Below are positions 1 through 6,296 of a DNA stretch of 7,958 bases, piece by piece. Numbering within the stretch: position 1 is the first letter of the stretch; each line of letters starts with the position of its first letter. The translations under genes were made by a program, and so were the position numbers. The notes beneath the pieces were generated by a model, which was not told where the DNA came from, did no database searches, and worked only from the letters and a program-made list of their open reading frames with translations. This DNA is from Clostridiaceae bacterium (GTDB lineage Bacteria; Bacillota; Clostridia; DSM-8532): the NCBI GenBank assembly GCA_012842645.1, contig DUSJ01000099.1, positions 1-7,958 of the forward strand, in the 5' to 3' direction.

Positions 1-1513
1 TATTGCGGATTATATCCTCCATGCGCTGCTTGTAGGTTTTCCTCCCCTGGGTCGCTTCTTTCCCCGACAGAAGGCTGGGCTTTATATTGTTGTAGTCATA
101 GAATCTTGCGACTTCCTCGCACAGGTCGGCCAGTTCGACGATATCGTTCCTGAAAGAAGGCGGAACCAGAGTCATGGCCTTCTCGTCGACTTCAAATCCA
201 AGGTCCCTGAATATTTTCACCATTGTCCCGGTTTCGATCTGCGTTCCCAAAAAGCTGTTTATCCTGTCGGGCTCAAATTTCAGCACCCGCTTTTCATAGG
301 GCTTGCAGTTGCAGTCGGCAATTCCCCTTACCACCTTGCCGGCTCCGAGGAGTTCAATCAGTTCGGCGCAGCGGTTTATGGCGGGTATGGTATTCTGGAT
401 GTCGAGACCCTTTTCAAATCGGATGGCCGCTTCGCTCCGAAGCCCCATCTTCTTGCCTGTCATCCTGATGGATGCGCCTTTGAAATTGGCTGATTCAAGC
501 AGAATGGTCCGGGTGTTTTCGGTCACTTCCGAATTCTCCCCGCCCATAACGCCTGCCACGGCAACAGGTCTGTTCTCATCGCATATCACCAGCATTTCGA
601 TGTCAAGTTTCCTGTCCTGTCCGTCGAGGGTCCTGATGGTTTCCCCTTCCTTTGCCCTGCGGACAATAATCTTTTTGCCCTGGATCTGGTCATAATCGAA
701 AGCGTGCAGCGGCTGGCCGTACTCAAGCATTACATAGTTGGTGATGTCCACGATGTTGTTGATGGGTCTCATGCCTGCGGCGGCAAGCCTTCTCTGCATC
801 CATGCCGGAGAAGGTTCGATCCTGACATCCTTTATGACTCTCGCCGAGTACCTCGGGCACAGGTCGGGATCTTTTATCTCTATGGAAATATAATCATTGA
901 CATCTTCGCCGGCCTCTTCCCTGACTTCAGGTTTATGCTCTTTGAACTCCGTTCCAAGGGTAACGGCGGATTCCCTGGCCAATCCGATTATAGACAGGCA
1001 GTCAGGCCTGTTGGAGGTGATTTCAAAATCCACTACCGTATCCAGGTCAAGAGCTTCTTTCACATCTGTCCCTAACCTGACATCGCCGCTGAAAACATAG
1101 ACGCCATGTTCAGGCGCGTCAGGCAGGTATTCCTTTGTCAGGTTGAGCTCGTCGATGGAGCACATCATACCATGGCTTTCCACACCGCGAAGCTTGGACA
1201 GTTTGATCTCTCCGCCGGGCAGTTTCGCTCCAACCAGGGCGAGGGGGATCAGGTCGCCTTCTTTTACATTGGGCGCGCCTGTAACGATCTGCAGAACCTC
1301 GCTGCCGATATCCACCCTGCATATGCGCAGCCTGTCGGCATTGGGGTGAGGCTCGATAGATACTATTTTACCAACGACTACCTTCTCGATATCCTTTCCC
1401 ATGTCCTCCACGGCTTCGACCTTTGAACCTGACAAGGTCATTCTTTCAGCGTATTCCTTTGCCGGAACGTTTATATCAACAAAATCCTTCAGCCATTTTA
1501 CCGGTGCCTTCAT
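1..1513 (-). CDS. pheT: Phenylalanyl-tRNA synthetase beta subunit (3' end missing, runs off left edge)
   Basis: This is the beta chain of the alpha2-beta2 cytosolic enzyme that charges tRNA-Phe; it supplies tRNA binding and editing. 504 codons are visible, open to the window edge; the family is usually near 800 residues, so roughly the last 290 are outside. Visible order: an N-terminal segment starting MKAPVKWLKDF; an EMAP/OB-fold tRNA-binding domain at about residues 40-150 (HPNADRLRI at 56-64, TGAPNV at 78-83); a B3/B4 editing region at about 210-385 (TSNRPDCLS at 166-174, GQPLHAFD at 266-273, MGGENSEV at 323-330, LRSEAAIRFEKG at 358-369); and a B5 domain at about 400-475 ending in the acidic ELADLCEEVARFYDY. 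The catalytic-like core and the C-terminal anticodon-binding (FDX-ACB) domain are not in view. The ATG at 1511-1513 has an AGGGAGG ribosome binding site 9 bases upstream. It begins 15 bases after the pheS stop, so the two are co-transcribed. Confidence 0.97.
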   Translation of the reverse strand, partial: MKAPVKWLKDFVDINVPAKEYAERMTLSGSKVEAVEDMGKDIEKVVVGKIVSIEPHPNADRLRICRVDIGSEVLQIVTGAPNVKEGDLIPLALVGAKLPGGEIKLSKLRGVESHGMMCSIDELNLTKEYLPDAPEHGVYVFSGDVRLGTDVKEALDLDTVVDFEITSNRPDCLSIIGLARESAVTLGTEFKEHKPEVREEAGEDVNDYISIEIKDPDLCPRYSARVIKDVRIEPSPAWMQRRLAAAGMRPINNIVDITNYVMLEYGQPLHAFDYDQIQGKKIIVRRAKEGETIRTLDGQDRKLDIEMLVICDENRPVAVAGVMGGENSEVTENTRTILLESANFKGASIRMTGKKMGLRSEAAIRFEKGLDIQNTIPAINRCAELIELLGAGKVVRGIADCNCKPYEKRVLKFEPDRINSFLGTQIETGTMVKIFRDLGFEVDEKAMTLVPPSFRNDIVELADLCEEVARFYDYNNIKPSLLSGKEATQGRKTYKQRMEDIIRN

Positions 1514-1528
1514 AATGCCATTCCTCCC

Positions 1529-2548
1529 TTAAAACTGTTTCAGAAAACGAACGTCGTTTTCATACAGCAATCTCATGTCGTCGATCCCGAACTTGCCCAT
1601 GGCGATACGTTCGATACCCAGTCCGAATGCGAACCCGGAGTATTCGTCGGGATCGATCCCGCACTCCCTTAAAACGTTCGGATGGACCATACCTGCTCCG
1701 AGGATCTCTATCCAGCCTTCACCCTTGCATATCCTGCAGCCAGAGCCATCGCAGCCCCAGCAGGATACGTCGACCTCGGCGGAAGGCTCGGTAAACGGGA
1801 AGTGATGAGGTCTTAGCCTTATCCTTGAGTTTTCTCCGAAAATACCTTTTGCAAATGCCTGCAAAGTGCCGACAAGGTCTCCCATGGTCACGTTTTTGTC
1901 AACCACAAGCCCTTCCACCTGGTGGAAAACAGGCGAATGGGTAGCGTCAACAGCATCGGACCTGTAAACCCTTCCGGGGCAGATGATGCGTATCGGGGGT
2001 TTGTGAGTCTTCATATGCCTAATCTGAACGGGAGACGTATGGGTCCTCAGGACGACGTTTTCACTGATATAAAACGTATCCTGGGTATCCCTGGCTGGAT
2101 GGTTCTTCGGAATATTCAATGCCTCGAAGTTATTGTAATCCAGCTCGATCTCCGGACCCTCGGCAATTTCATATCCCATGCCCAGGAATATATCCTTCAG
2201 TTCGTCAAACACGATAGTCAGGGGATGTTTCTTACCCAGCGGTCTTATCCTGCCAGGCATGGTAACATCGATAACTTCGCTTTTCAGCCTGCGCTCGCGT
2301 TCCTCTCTCATGAGACGCTCCCTTGCCTGGGCTATGCCGTTTTCAAGGAATATCCTTACCTCGTTGGCCAGCTGGCCAATTACCGGGCGTTCTTCTGGGG
2401 ACAGTGCGCCCATTCCCTTAAGGATCGCGGTCAGTTCGCCCTTCTTACCCAGGTAGGCGACTTTCAGATCTTCGAGTTCGCGAAGGTCCGAGACCTGTGC
2501 AAGCTTCTCCACGGCCTGGTTCTTTATTGCTTCCAGTTGCTGTTTCAT
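1529..2548 (-). CDS. pheS: Phenylalanyl-tRNA synthetase alpha subunit
   Basis: This is the catalytic chain of the cytosolic phenylalanine-tRNA ligase (ATP + Phe + tRNA-Phe), a class II synthetase. The 339 residues match the usual family length. There is an N-terminal coiled-coil arm (about 1-90); class II motif 2 lies around 187-216 ([19 protein letters not shown]) and motif 3 around 305-317 ([13 protein letters not shown]). Ala307 in GFAFG aligns by eye with E. coli Ala294, the residue that gates the Phe pocket. [11 protein letters not shown] (251-261) is the usual substrate-pocket strand. A CxxC-x4-CxxC cluster (Cys263, 266, 271, 274) precedes [11 protein letters not shown] chose the ATG at 2546-2548, giving [10 protein letters not shown], because GAGGTG lies 10 bases upstream. 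An in-frame ATG six codons earlier (2566) overlaps that ribosome binding site and has none of its own. The gene is first in the pheST operon and is controlled by the T-box leader upstream. Confidence 0.98.
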   Translation of the reverse strand: MKQQLEAIKNQAVEKLAQVSDLRELEDLKVAYLGKKGELTAILKGMGALSPEERPVIGQLANEVRIFLENGIAQARERLMREERERRLKSEVIDVTMPGRIRPLGKKHPLTIVFDELKDIFLGMGYEIAEGPEIELDYNNFEALNIPKNHPARDTQDTFYISENVVLRTHTSPVQIRHMKTHKPPIRIICPGRVYRSDAVDATHSPVFHQVEGLVVDKNVTMGDLVGTLQAFAKGIFGENSRIRLRPHHFPFTEPSAEVDVSCWGCDGSGCRICKGEGWIEILGAGMVHPNVLRECGIDPDEYSGFAFGLGIERIAMGKFGIDDMRLLYENDVRFLKQF

Positions 2549-2606
2549 ATCGCTTCGACACCTCATCTTTGTTTATGATCTTTTTTCTTAACAATACATA
2601 AACGGG

Positions 2607-2639
2607 TATAAAAAAAGCTTTGTCATAGGACAAAGCTTT
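2607..2639 (-). terminator. Regulated intrinsic terminator of the pheST T-box
   Basis: A perfect 11-bp stem, AAAGCTTTGTC (plus-strand 2614-2624) with GACAAAGCTTT (2629-2639), encloses a 4-base loop. On the minus strand it is followed directly by a run of T (plus-strand A run 2611-2616). It lies between the T-box sequence and the pheS start and shares bases with the antiterminator, as expected for a T-box expression platform. Confidence 0.93.
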
Positions 2640-2864
2640 CGCCTGCGGTACCACCTATGTTCATGACCGGCTTTGCATAAAGTCCGACCATGCACTCTAA
2701 AGCTGTAACGGGCTTGACCGGCCGCTCCTACTTTCATTTCAGGCGGCTGCTCCGGAGTGAAATTCGGCCCTTAACATTCAAATTGATGCTTTCAGCCCTT
2801 GGCATCAAATCTCTGTTTGAAGGGGTTAAAAGCCTACTTGGTCTCTTTCATCGCATTTACTGTT
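2607..2864 (-). ncRNA. T-box riboswitch (tRNA-Phe sensing) leading pheST
   Basis: This leader RNA binds uncharged tRNA-Phe and then prevents a terminator, switching on pheST. Read on the minus strand it starts near GCGATGAAAGAGACCAAGTA (AGUA box of Stem I). Stem I follows, with GATGC/GCATC closing its distal part and GGCTTTTAAC pairing with GTTAAGGGCC at its base. The specifier loop reads GAATTTCACTCC; TTC at 2759-2761 (or the overlapping TTT at 2760-2762) is a Phe codon. Downstream are the stem II/III motifs GTAGGAGCGG and CCCGTTACAG, then the T-box itself, AGGTGGTACCGC, around 2645-2656. Its TGGT bulge (2650-2653) complements a tRNA end ACCA, as expected with discriminator A73. CATAGG (2654-2659) can pair with CCTATG (2624-2629), which overlaps the terminator stem, so the antiterminator/terminator switch is visible. 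The 5' end is approximate. Confidence 0.95.
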
Positions 2865-2869
2865 GTATT

Positions 2870-2875
2870 ATTATA
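2870..2875 (-). promoter_or_regulatory. Probable -10 box of the pheST promoter
   Basis: TATAAT on the minus strand lies just upstream of the T-box leader, so transcription would begin near 2864. I see no convincing -35 box at 16-18 bases; T-rich sequence lies further upstream at 2901-2907. The element sits about 40 bases past the esterase stop, so pheST can be transcribed independently of the upstream genes. Confidence 0.6.
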
Positions 2876-2913
2876 CTATAATACCACATTTTCCGCTATA
2901 GAAAAAATCCTGA

Positions 2914-3684
2914 TCATTCTTTGCGGAATATCCATTCCAGGACCCTCCGGATTTTGGCGTCCCAGTATCCCCACTCGTGGCCGCCGGGCCCCTCCTCGTA
3001 AGTCAGGTCTACGCCAAACTCCATGGCGGCATCCCTGAAGCTTGTGTTCATCGGATATATATAGTCTTCGGTGCCGCAGCACTGATATAGTCTTGGGAGC
3101 CTATCCTTTTCCCTGCTCACTTTTTTCAGTAAATTCATCAGGTTATAATCGGAATTTATGAATTCTTCCGGGGAACCGAATATCATTTTGGTCATGGGTG
3201 CAATCTGCTCATCATTATTATCGATATGCCCGGCCAGATCAAGGGCACCCGAAAGGCTTGCGGCCGCTGAAAACATATTCGGGTTTCTGAGAGCGATCAT
3301 GAACGCCCCGTAACCTCCCATCGAAAGCCCGGCAATGAAATTATCCTCCCTTTTGTCGGACACCGGGAAAGTTGTCCGCACCATGTGGGGCAATTCCCTG
3401 GTGATATAGGTATAATATTTCAGGCCGTACTTCATGTCCGCATAAAAGCTCCGGTTTACATTGGGCATAACGACTGCGAGGTTGTATTGCAAAGCGTATC
3501 GCTCGATGCTGGTCATTCGCATCCACTTGGTATGGTCATCCGAAAGACCGTGAAGAAGATATAGGACAGGAAACTTTTTCCCCCTGTTTTCGATGTCCGA
3601 CATTCTGACCTGGGGGAGTATAACGTTGAAAGGCTGCTCCATGCCAAGTACTTCCGATTTGAAATAGCATTCCAGGAACGCCAT
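2914..3684 (-). CDS. Alpha/beta-hydrolase esterase (EstA / esterase D-like family)
   Basis: This is a putative serine esterase of the family that includes tributyrin esterase EstA, S-formylglutathione hydrolase and carbohydrate-esterase-1-like acetyl or feruloyl esterases. It would hydrolyse short acyl esters; the substrate cannot be told from sequence. It is 256 residues with no signal peptide, so it is probably cytoplasmic. Visible motifs: HGLSDDHTKW (45-54, oxyanion-hole region), nucleophile elbow GLSMGG with Ser121, a likely acid at Asp207 in CGTEDYIYP, and His236 in GPGGHEW. The start is the ATG at 3682-3684, with an excellent AAAGGAGG 7-8 bases upstream. A longer reading from 3708 would begin inside the preceding terminator hairpin and has no ribosome binding site. 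It lies between rnpB and pheST on the same strand, and I see no clear promoter of its own; read-through from rnpB or a weak promoter in 3685-3773 is possible. Confidence 0.9.
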   Translation of the reverse strand: MAFLECYFKSEVLGMEQPFNVILPQVRMSDIENRGKKFPVLYLLHGLSDDHTKWMRMTSIERYALQYNLAVVMPNVNRSFYADMKYGLKYYTYITRELPHMVRTTFPVSDKREDNFIAGLSMGGYGAFMIALRNPNMFSAAASLSGALDLAGHIDNNDEQIAPMTKMIFGSPEEFINSDYNLMNLLKKVSREKDRLPRLYQCCGTEDYIYPMNTSFRDAAMEFGVDLTYEEGPGGHEWGYWDAKIRRVLEWIFRKE

Positions 3685-3706
3685 CAAATAACCTCCTTTC
3701 CCATGC

Positions 3707-3748
3707 AAAAAATCCCTGGTGTCAATAACTTATTCTGCCAGAGATTTT
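3707..3748 (-). terminator. Probable rnpB terminator
   Basis: On the minus strand AAAATCTCTGG (plus 3738-3748) pairs with CCAGGGATTTT (plus 3709-3719), 11 bp with one G-U. It is followed by a T run, and the 18-base loop can fold further through AATA/TATT. It lies 26 bases after the predicted end of RNase P RNA. The long loop makes it less certain than the T-box terminator. Confidence 0.65.
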
Positions 3749-3773
3749 ATCGTCAATATATGAGTAAATGAAC

Positions 3774-4128
3774 AGAGTAGACCTGTAAGCCGGGTTCTGT
3801 CTTGAATGGTCATCTATCTAAGCCATGTATTGCTACAAGGCTTCAGCCACCTCTAAGGAACGGGCGGGCAACCCTGTTGTTCCTTGTCACGGTGTTGCTC
3901 CGGGTGGGGTTTACAGAGCGCCCTCCGTCGCCGTCGGGCCGGTGAGCTCTTACCTCGCCTTTCCACCCTTACCAATCCGGAATAGGATTCCGGTTTGGCG
4001 GTTTATTTCTGTTGCACTTTCCTTGAAGTCGCCTTCACCGGGTATTACCCGGCACCCTGCCCTGTGGAGCCCGGACTTTCCTCGTACGAAGCCTTTCGGC
4101 TTTCGCCCGCGACCATCCGGTCTACTCT
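3774..4128 (-). ncRNA. rnpB: RNase P RNA, bacterial type A
   Basis: This is the catalytic RNA of ribonuclease P, which with the RnpA protein removes 5' leaders from pre-tRNAs. The ends are set by the P1 helix: AGAGTAGACC at the 5' end (plus 4119-4128) pairs with GGTCTACTCT at the 3' end (plus 3774-3783). Conserved blocks, in minus-strand order: GAGGAAAGTCCGGGCTCC (P4 5' strand and CR-I), CACAGGGCAGGGTGCCGGGT, GGTAAGAGCTCACCGG (J11/12), AAACCCCACCCGGAGCAA, TTAGATAGATGACC, and ACAGAACCCGGCTTACAGG (P4 3' strand and 3' end). The CACAGGGCAGGGTGCC block and overall layout are those of type A, not the Bacillus type B. At about 355 nt it is a normal length. The protein-like open frames across this stretch on both strands are chance readings of the RNA gene. 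Exact mature ends may differ by a few bases. Confidence 0.97.
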
Positions 4129-4146
4129 TTCCATTCGTGTTATAGT

Positions 4147-4176
4147 ATTTTACTCCATATTCATGCTGTAAGTCAA
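4147..4176 (-). promoter_or_regulatory. Promoter of rnpB
   Basis: On the minus strand TTGACT (plus 4171-4176) and TAAAAT (plus 4147-4152) are separated by 18 bases. This is a good sigma-70/SigA-type promoter. The start of transcription would fall near 4138-4141, about 10-13 bases before the P1 helix of RNase P RNA. Confidence 0.8.
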
Positions 4177-4207
4177 TTGATATATTTTCCCATAAGTTCA
4201 AAACAGC

Positions 4208-4235
4208 AGACGGACAAGAGAACCGTCCCATGTCT
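4208..4235. repeat. Small palindromic element with GAACCGTCCC core, after the ComEA-like gene
   Basis: An imperfect inverted repeat: AGACGGAC (4208-4215) pairs with GTCC (4225-4228) and GTCT (4232-4235), with a 3-base bulge. It touches the stop codon of the ComEA-like gene. The segment 4215-4229, CAAGAGAACCGTCCC, matches 6351-6365, CAAAGGAACCGTCCC, at 13 of 15 positions, so it looks like one of a dispersed family. On the minus strand a short T-rich stretch (TGTTTT) follows a few bases after the stem, so it might also act as a weak terminator. Confidence 0.55.
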
Positions 4236-4728
4236 ATACCGTAACCAACGGCCGGATCCTTTCCAGCGTTTTTTCGCCTATTCCCTTGATGTTTATAAGC
4301 TCTTCGACAGACTTAAAAGGTCCGTTTTTTTCCCGGTACTCGATTATTGCTTTTGCCTTGACTTCGCCGATATACGGGAGGGACATGAGCTCTTCCATGG
4401 TGGCCTTGTTTATGTTTATCTTTGCTGTCCCGGGGGATTCAGCAGCCCGGGCCGGCTCCGCTCCGGAGACATCTTGCGACGCAGCGCTTATTGAGCCGGT
4501 ATCTTCCCTGTTCTCGCTTTTGATTGCAGTATTGTTCTCAGTAACAGGAACAACAGCGCCTTTTGTTTCAGTAACGGCTTGCCCTTTCCCCGAAAAATCA
4601 ACCCAGAACCGCCTCACCGAAGAAAAGTTGGCAAGGACGAGAACCAGTATCAGCAATATCAACAGGCACGGAGCGACAAAATGCTCCCAGGCGACCTTGT
4701 ATGTTTTTCCCCTGATTTTTATCTCCAC
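4234..4728 (-). CDS. ComEA-like membrane-anchored helix-hairpin-helix DNA-binding protein
   Basis: 164 residues. There is a short basic N-terminus, one transmembrane segment at about 17-35 ([14 protein letters not shown]), and a Ser/Thr/Ala/Glu-rich linker at about 45-100. A C-terminal tandem helix-hairpin-helix domain at about 102-162 opens with ININKAT and has hairpins LPYIGEVKA (117-125) and IKGIGEKTL (147-155). This is the DNA-binding module of ComEA, the receptor that binds incoming double-stranded DNA on the outer face of the membrane. Unlike many Firmicute ComEA proteins it has no SLBB domain between membrane anchor and HhH, and comEB/comEC are not adjacent, so a role in DNA uptake is only an inference. 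The start is GTG (4726-4728), with GGAG (plus 4736-4739) 7 bases upstream. The first in-frame codons give [10 protein letters not shown]. Stop TAG at 4234-4236. Confidence 0.88.
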   Translation of the reverse strand: MEIKIRGKTYKVAWEHFVAPCLLILLILVLVLANFSSVRRFWVDFSGKGQAVTETKGAVVPVTENNTAIKSENREDTGSISAASQDVSGAEPARAAESPGTAKININKATMEELMSLPYIGEVKAKAIIEYREKNGPFKSVEELINIKGIGEKTLERIRPLVTV

Positions 4729-4761
4729 AGCATTACTCCATTTAATTATCTTTTTATATAT

Positions 4762-4789
4762 ATTATGTCATATATTTACTTTAAATCAA
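4762..4789 (-). promoter_or_regulatory. Probable promoter of the ComEA-like gene
   Basis: On the minus strand TTGATT (plus 4784-4789) and CATAAT (plus 4762-4767) are 16 bases apart in AT-rich DNA. This places transcription start near 4755, about 25 bases before the GTG. TAATAT two bases further on is an alternative -10. Confidence 0.5.
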
Positions 4790-4837
4790 TAATCATTCAT
4801 CCAGATATTGCTGGTATTTATTGTTTTTCTGTCAGTA

Positions 4838-4866
4838 TTGAGTTTACCTGGGGCGTACCGTATAAT
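4838..4866 (+). promoter_or_regulatory. Promoter of the D-Ala-D-Ala carboxypeptidase gene
   Basis: TTGAGT (4838-4843) and a perfect TATAAT (4861-4866) are separated by exactly 17 bases, an excellent vegetative-type promoter. Transcription would begin near 4873, about 40 bases ahead of the TTG start at 4913. It lies downstream of the longest possible reading-frame start at 4808, so that longer reading cannot be translated from this transcript. Confidence 0.8.
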
Positions 4867-4900
4867 AATAAGTAATGGATCGAACATAAGAGAAATCATA

Positions 4901-4904
4901 GGAG
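4901..4904 (+). promoter_or_regulatory. Ribosome binding site deciding the TTG start at 4913
   Basis: GGAG within ATAGGAG sits 8 bases before TTG (4913-4915). No ATG in this frame offers a comparable site before the signal peptide. Confidence 0.75.
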
Positions 4905-4912
4905 TTGGTAAA

Positions 4913-6256
4913 TTGAAAGCTAAGCTTTTTTCAATATATACTCTGTTGATCTTATTTTTCTTCGTTATCACACCTTTTCAGACATTTGCCGAGGCTCCTC
5001 CCGAACTGACCGCAAAAGCATATATACTGATCGATATGGAGACGGGTCAGGTTTTGGCGGAAAAAGATGCCGACGTTCAGCGTTCTCCTGCAAGCACAAC
5101 AAAAATAATGACCGCCCTTGTCGCCCTTGAAAATGCAGACCTCGATGATGAAATGATTGCCTCGGAGAATGCCATAAACAGCGTTCCTTACGATTATGTC
5201 AGGGCTGGCATCAAGATTGGGGAAATCCTGACGTTAAGGGACCTTCTTAACCTTATGCTGATTACATCCGCAAATGAAGCCAGTAATATCATTGCCGAAA
5301 ATGTCTCCGGTGACGGTACCATGGAAGGCTTTACAAGGATGATGAACCAGAAGGCAGCGGAACTGGGCCTTACCGGCACTCACTTTACCAATTCCAGCGG
5401 CCTGGAGGAGGAAGGACATTATACCACGGCAAGGGACCTGGCTATCATGGCCAGGGCTGCAATGCAGAATGAAACATTCAGGGAAATTGTAGGAAGCAGG
5501 GAGTTTTCGCTTCCGGATACCAACATGAGAAAAAGCAGCGAGTGGAAAATCGGGCACCTGACATATACCAACGAGCTCCTGACATCCAGGTCGAAATACT
5601 ATTCAAAGGTCACAGGAGTCAAGACCGGTTATACCGAGAAGGCAGGGTTATGCCTTGTAGCATCCGCAGTCAATCCTGACGGCCTTGAGCTGATTTCAGT
5701 AGTCCTGGGTACAGAAAGCAAGACTCTCCAGTTTGAAGAGTCCCAGAAACTCCTGGAGTATGGTTTCAGAAACTTCAGCAAGCGTGAACTGGTTAAAAAG
5801 GGCGAGTTTGTTGGAAGGTATGAGGTGGCTGACGCCGTAGACGGCAAAAAGCTCGATGTGATAACAAACGGCAGTCTCAGTTATATCGTGCCCCTGAATG
5901 ATGAAGAATTCAAAAACACCGTGAAGAAAGTGCCCATAATCAATGAGCCTTTTGCCGCTCCGATAGAACAGGGCCAGGTAGTAGGCAAGATTGAGTATTA
6001 TTATAATAATAACCTGATAGGATCGATCGACCTGATCGCCAATGAATCAATCGAAAAGACTACGATTGCCATTCTTCGTGATAAATACAGGGAGATTATA
6101 AGCGACGAAAGGTTCATCCTCGGTGTCAAGCTGACCGGGGCGGCGATCGTTACCATCATCATCCTTGGTTTCATAATTCGTATAATCAGGAAAAGAAACA
6201 GCAGGAGAAAACGCTACAGCTATTATTCGTCAAGGAAGAACCATTACCGGTTCTGA
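4913..6256 (+). CDS. D-alanyl-D-alanine carboxypeptidase (low-molecular-weight PBP, peptidase S11, DacF/PBP5-like)
   Basis: This enzyme removes the terminal D-Ala from peptidoglycan stem pentapeptides on the outer face of the membrane, limiting cross-linking, and binds penicillin. It is 447 residues from the TTG start. A signal peptide spans about 1-26/28 (basic MKAKLF, hydrophobic LLILFFFVI, cleavage near TFA-EA). In the S11 catalytic domain, nucleophile motif STTK has Ser61 and Lys64, SAN is at 119-121 and KTG at 237-239. A PBP5 C-terminal beta-domain spans about 285-385. A clear transmembrane helix (about 402-426, LGVKLTGAAIVTIIILGFII) and a basic, Tyr-rich tail (RKRNSRRKRYSYYSSRKNHY) follow, so the protein is probably held by a true membrane span, not the amphipathic helix of E. 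coli PBP5. It has its own promoter and no gene follows on the same strand. A frame extension back to 4808 starts before the promoter and is rejected. Whether it is the sporulation-type DacF or a vegetative PBP5 cannot be settled here. Confidence 0.95.
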   Translation: MKAKLFSIYTLLILFFFVITPFQTFAEAPPELTAKAYILIDMETGQVLAEKDADVQRSPASTTKIMTALVALENADLDDEMIASENAINSVPYDYVRAGIKIGEILTLRDLLNLMLITSANEASNIIAENVSGDGTMEGFTRMMNQKAAELGLTGTHFTNSSGLEEEGHYTTARDLAIMARAAMQNETFREIVGSREFSLPDTNMRKSSEWKIGHLTYTNELLTSRSKYYSKVTGVKTGYTEKAGLCLVASAVNPDGLELISVVLGTESKTLQFEESQKLLEYGFRNFSKRELVKKGEFVGRYEVADAVDGKKLDVITNGSLSYIVPLNDEEFKNTVKKVPIINEPFAAPIEQGQVVGKIEYYYNNNLIGSIDLIANESIEKTTIAILRDKYREIISDERFILGVKLTGAAIVTIIILGFIIRIIRKRNSRRKRYSYYSSRKNHYRF

Positions 6257-6267
6257 GAGTTCTGTAT

Positions 6268-6296
6268 TGTCATCCTCAGCCAAGCGAAGGATCTCA
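6268..6296. repeat. Diverged copy of a widespread bacterial intergenic hairpin repeat
   Basis: TGTCATCCTCAGCCAAGCGA, then AGGATCTCA. From memory it resembles the very common intergenic motif of the form TGTCATTCTGAGCGAAGCGA + AGAATCT seen in many bacterial phyla. ATCCT (6272-6276) pairs with AGGAT (6288-6292) and inner GC (6279-6280) with GC (6284-6285) around CAA. It lies just after the carboxypeptidase stop. The family identification is recollection and was not searched. Confidence 0.55.

Noticed and set aside
704..1426. Plus-strand frames of 123 and 106 codons opposite pheT
   Set aside because: The minus strand reads continuous, recognisable PheT through the whole stretch; these are shadows.
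2549..2566. Longer PheS start at 2566
   Set aside because: Its ATG overlaps the GAGGTG that serves the ATG at 2548, and it has no ribosome binding site itself; [10 protein letters not shown] is the usual PheS beginning.
1922..2578. 218-codon plus-strand frame opposite pheS
   Set aside because: It is antisense to a fully conserved synthetase gene, has no ribosome binding site or recognisable domain, and reflects codon bias of pheS.
2690..2881. 63-codon plus-strand frame over the pheST leader
   Set aside because: The stretch is fully explained by T-box RNA structure on the other strand.
3685..3708. Longer esterase start at 3708
   Set aside because: It would begin inside the rnpB terminator hairpin and read through the strong ribosome binding site that belongs to the ATG at 3684.
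3825..4231. Open frames on both strands (106 and 93 codons) across 3825-4231
   Set aside because: They lie over the conserved RNase P RNA; composition and lack of ribosome binding sites show them to be chance readings.
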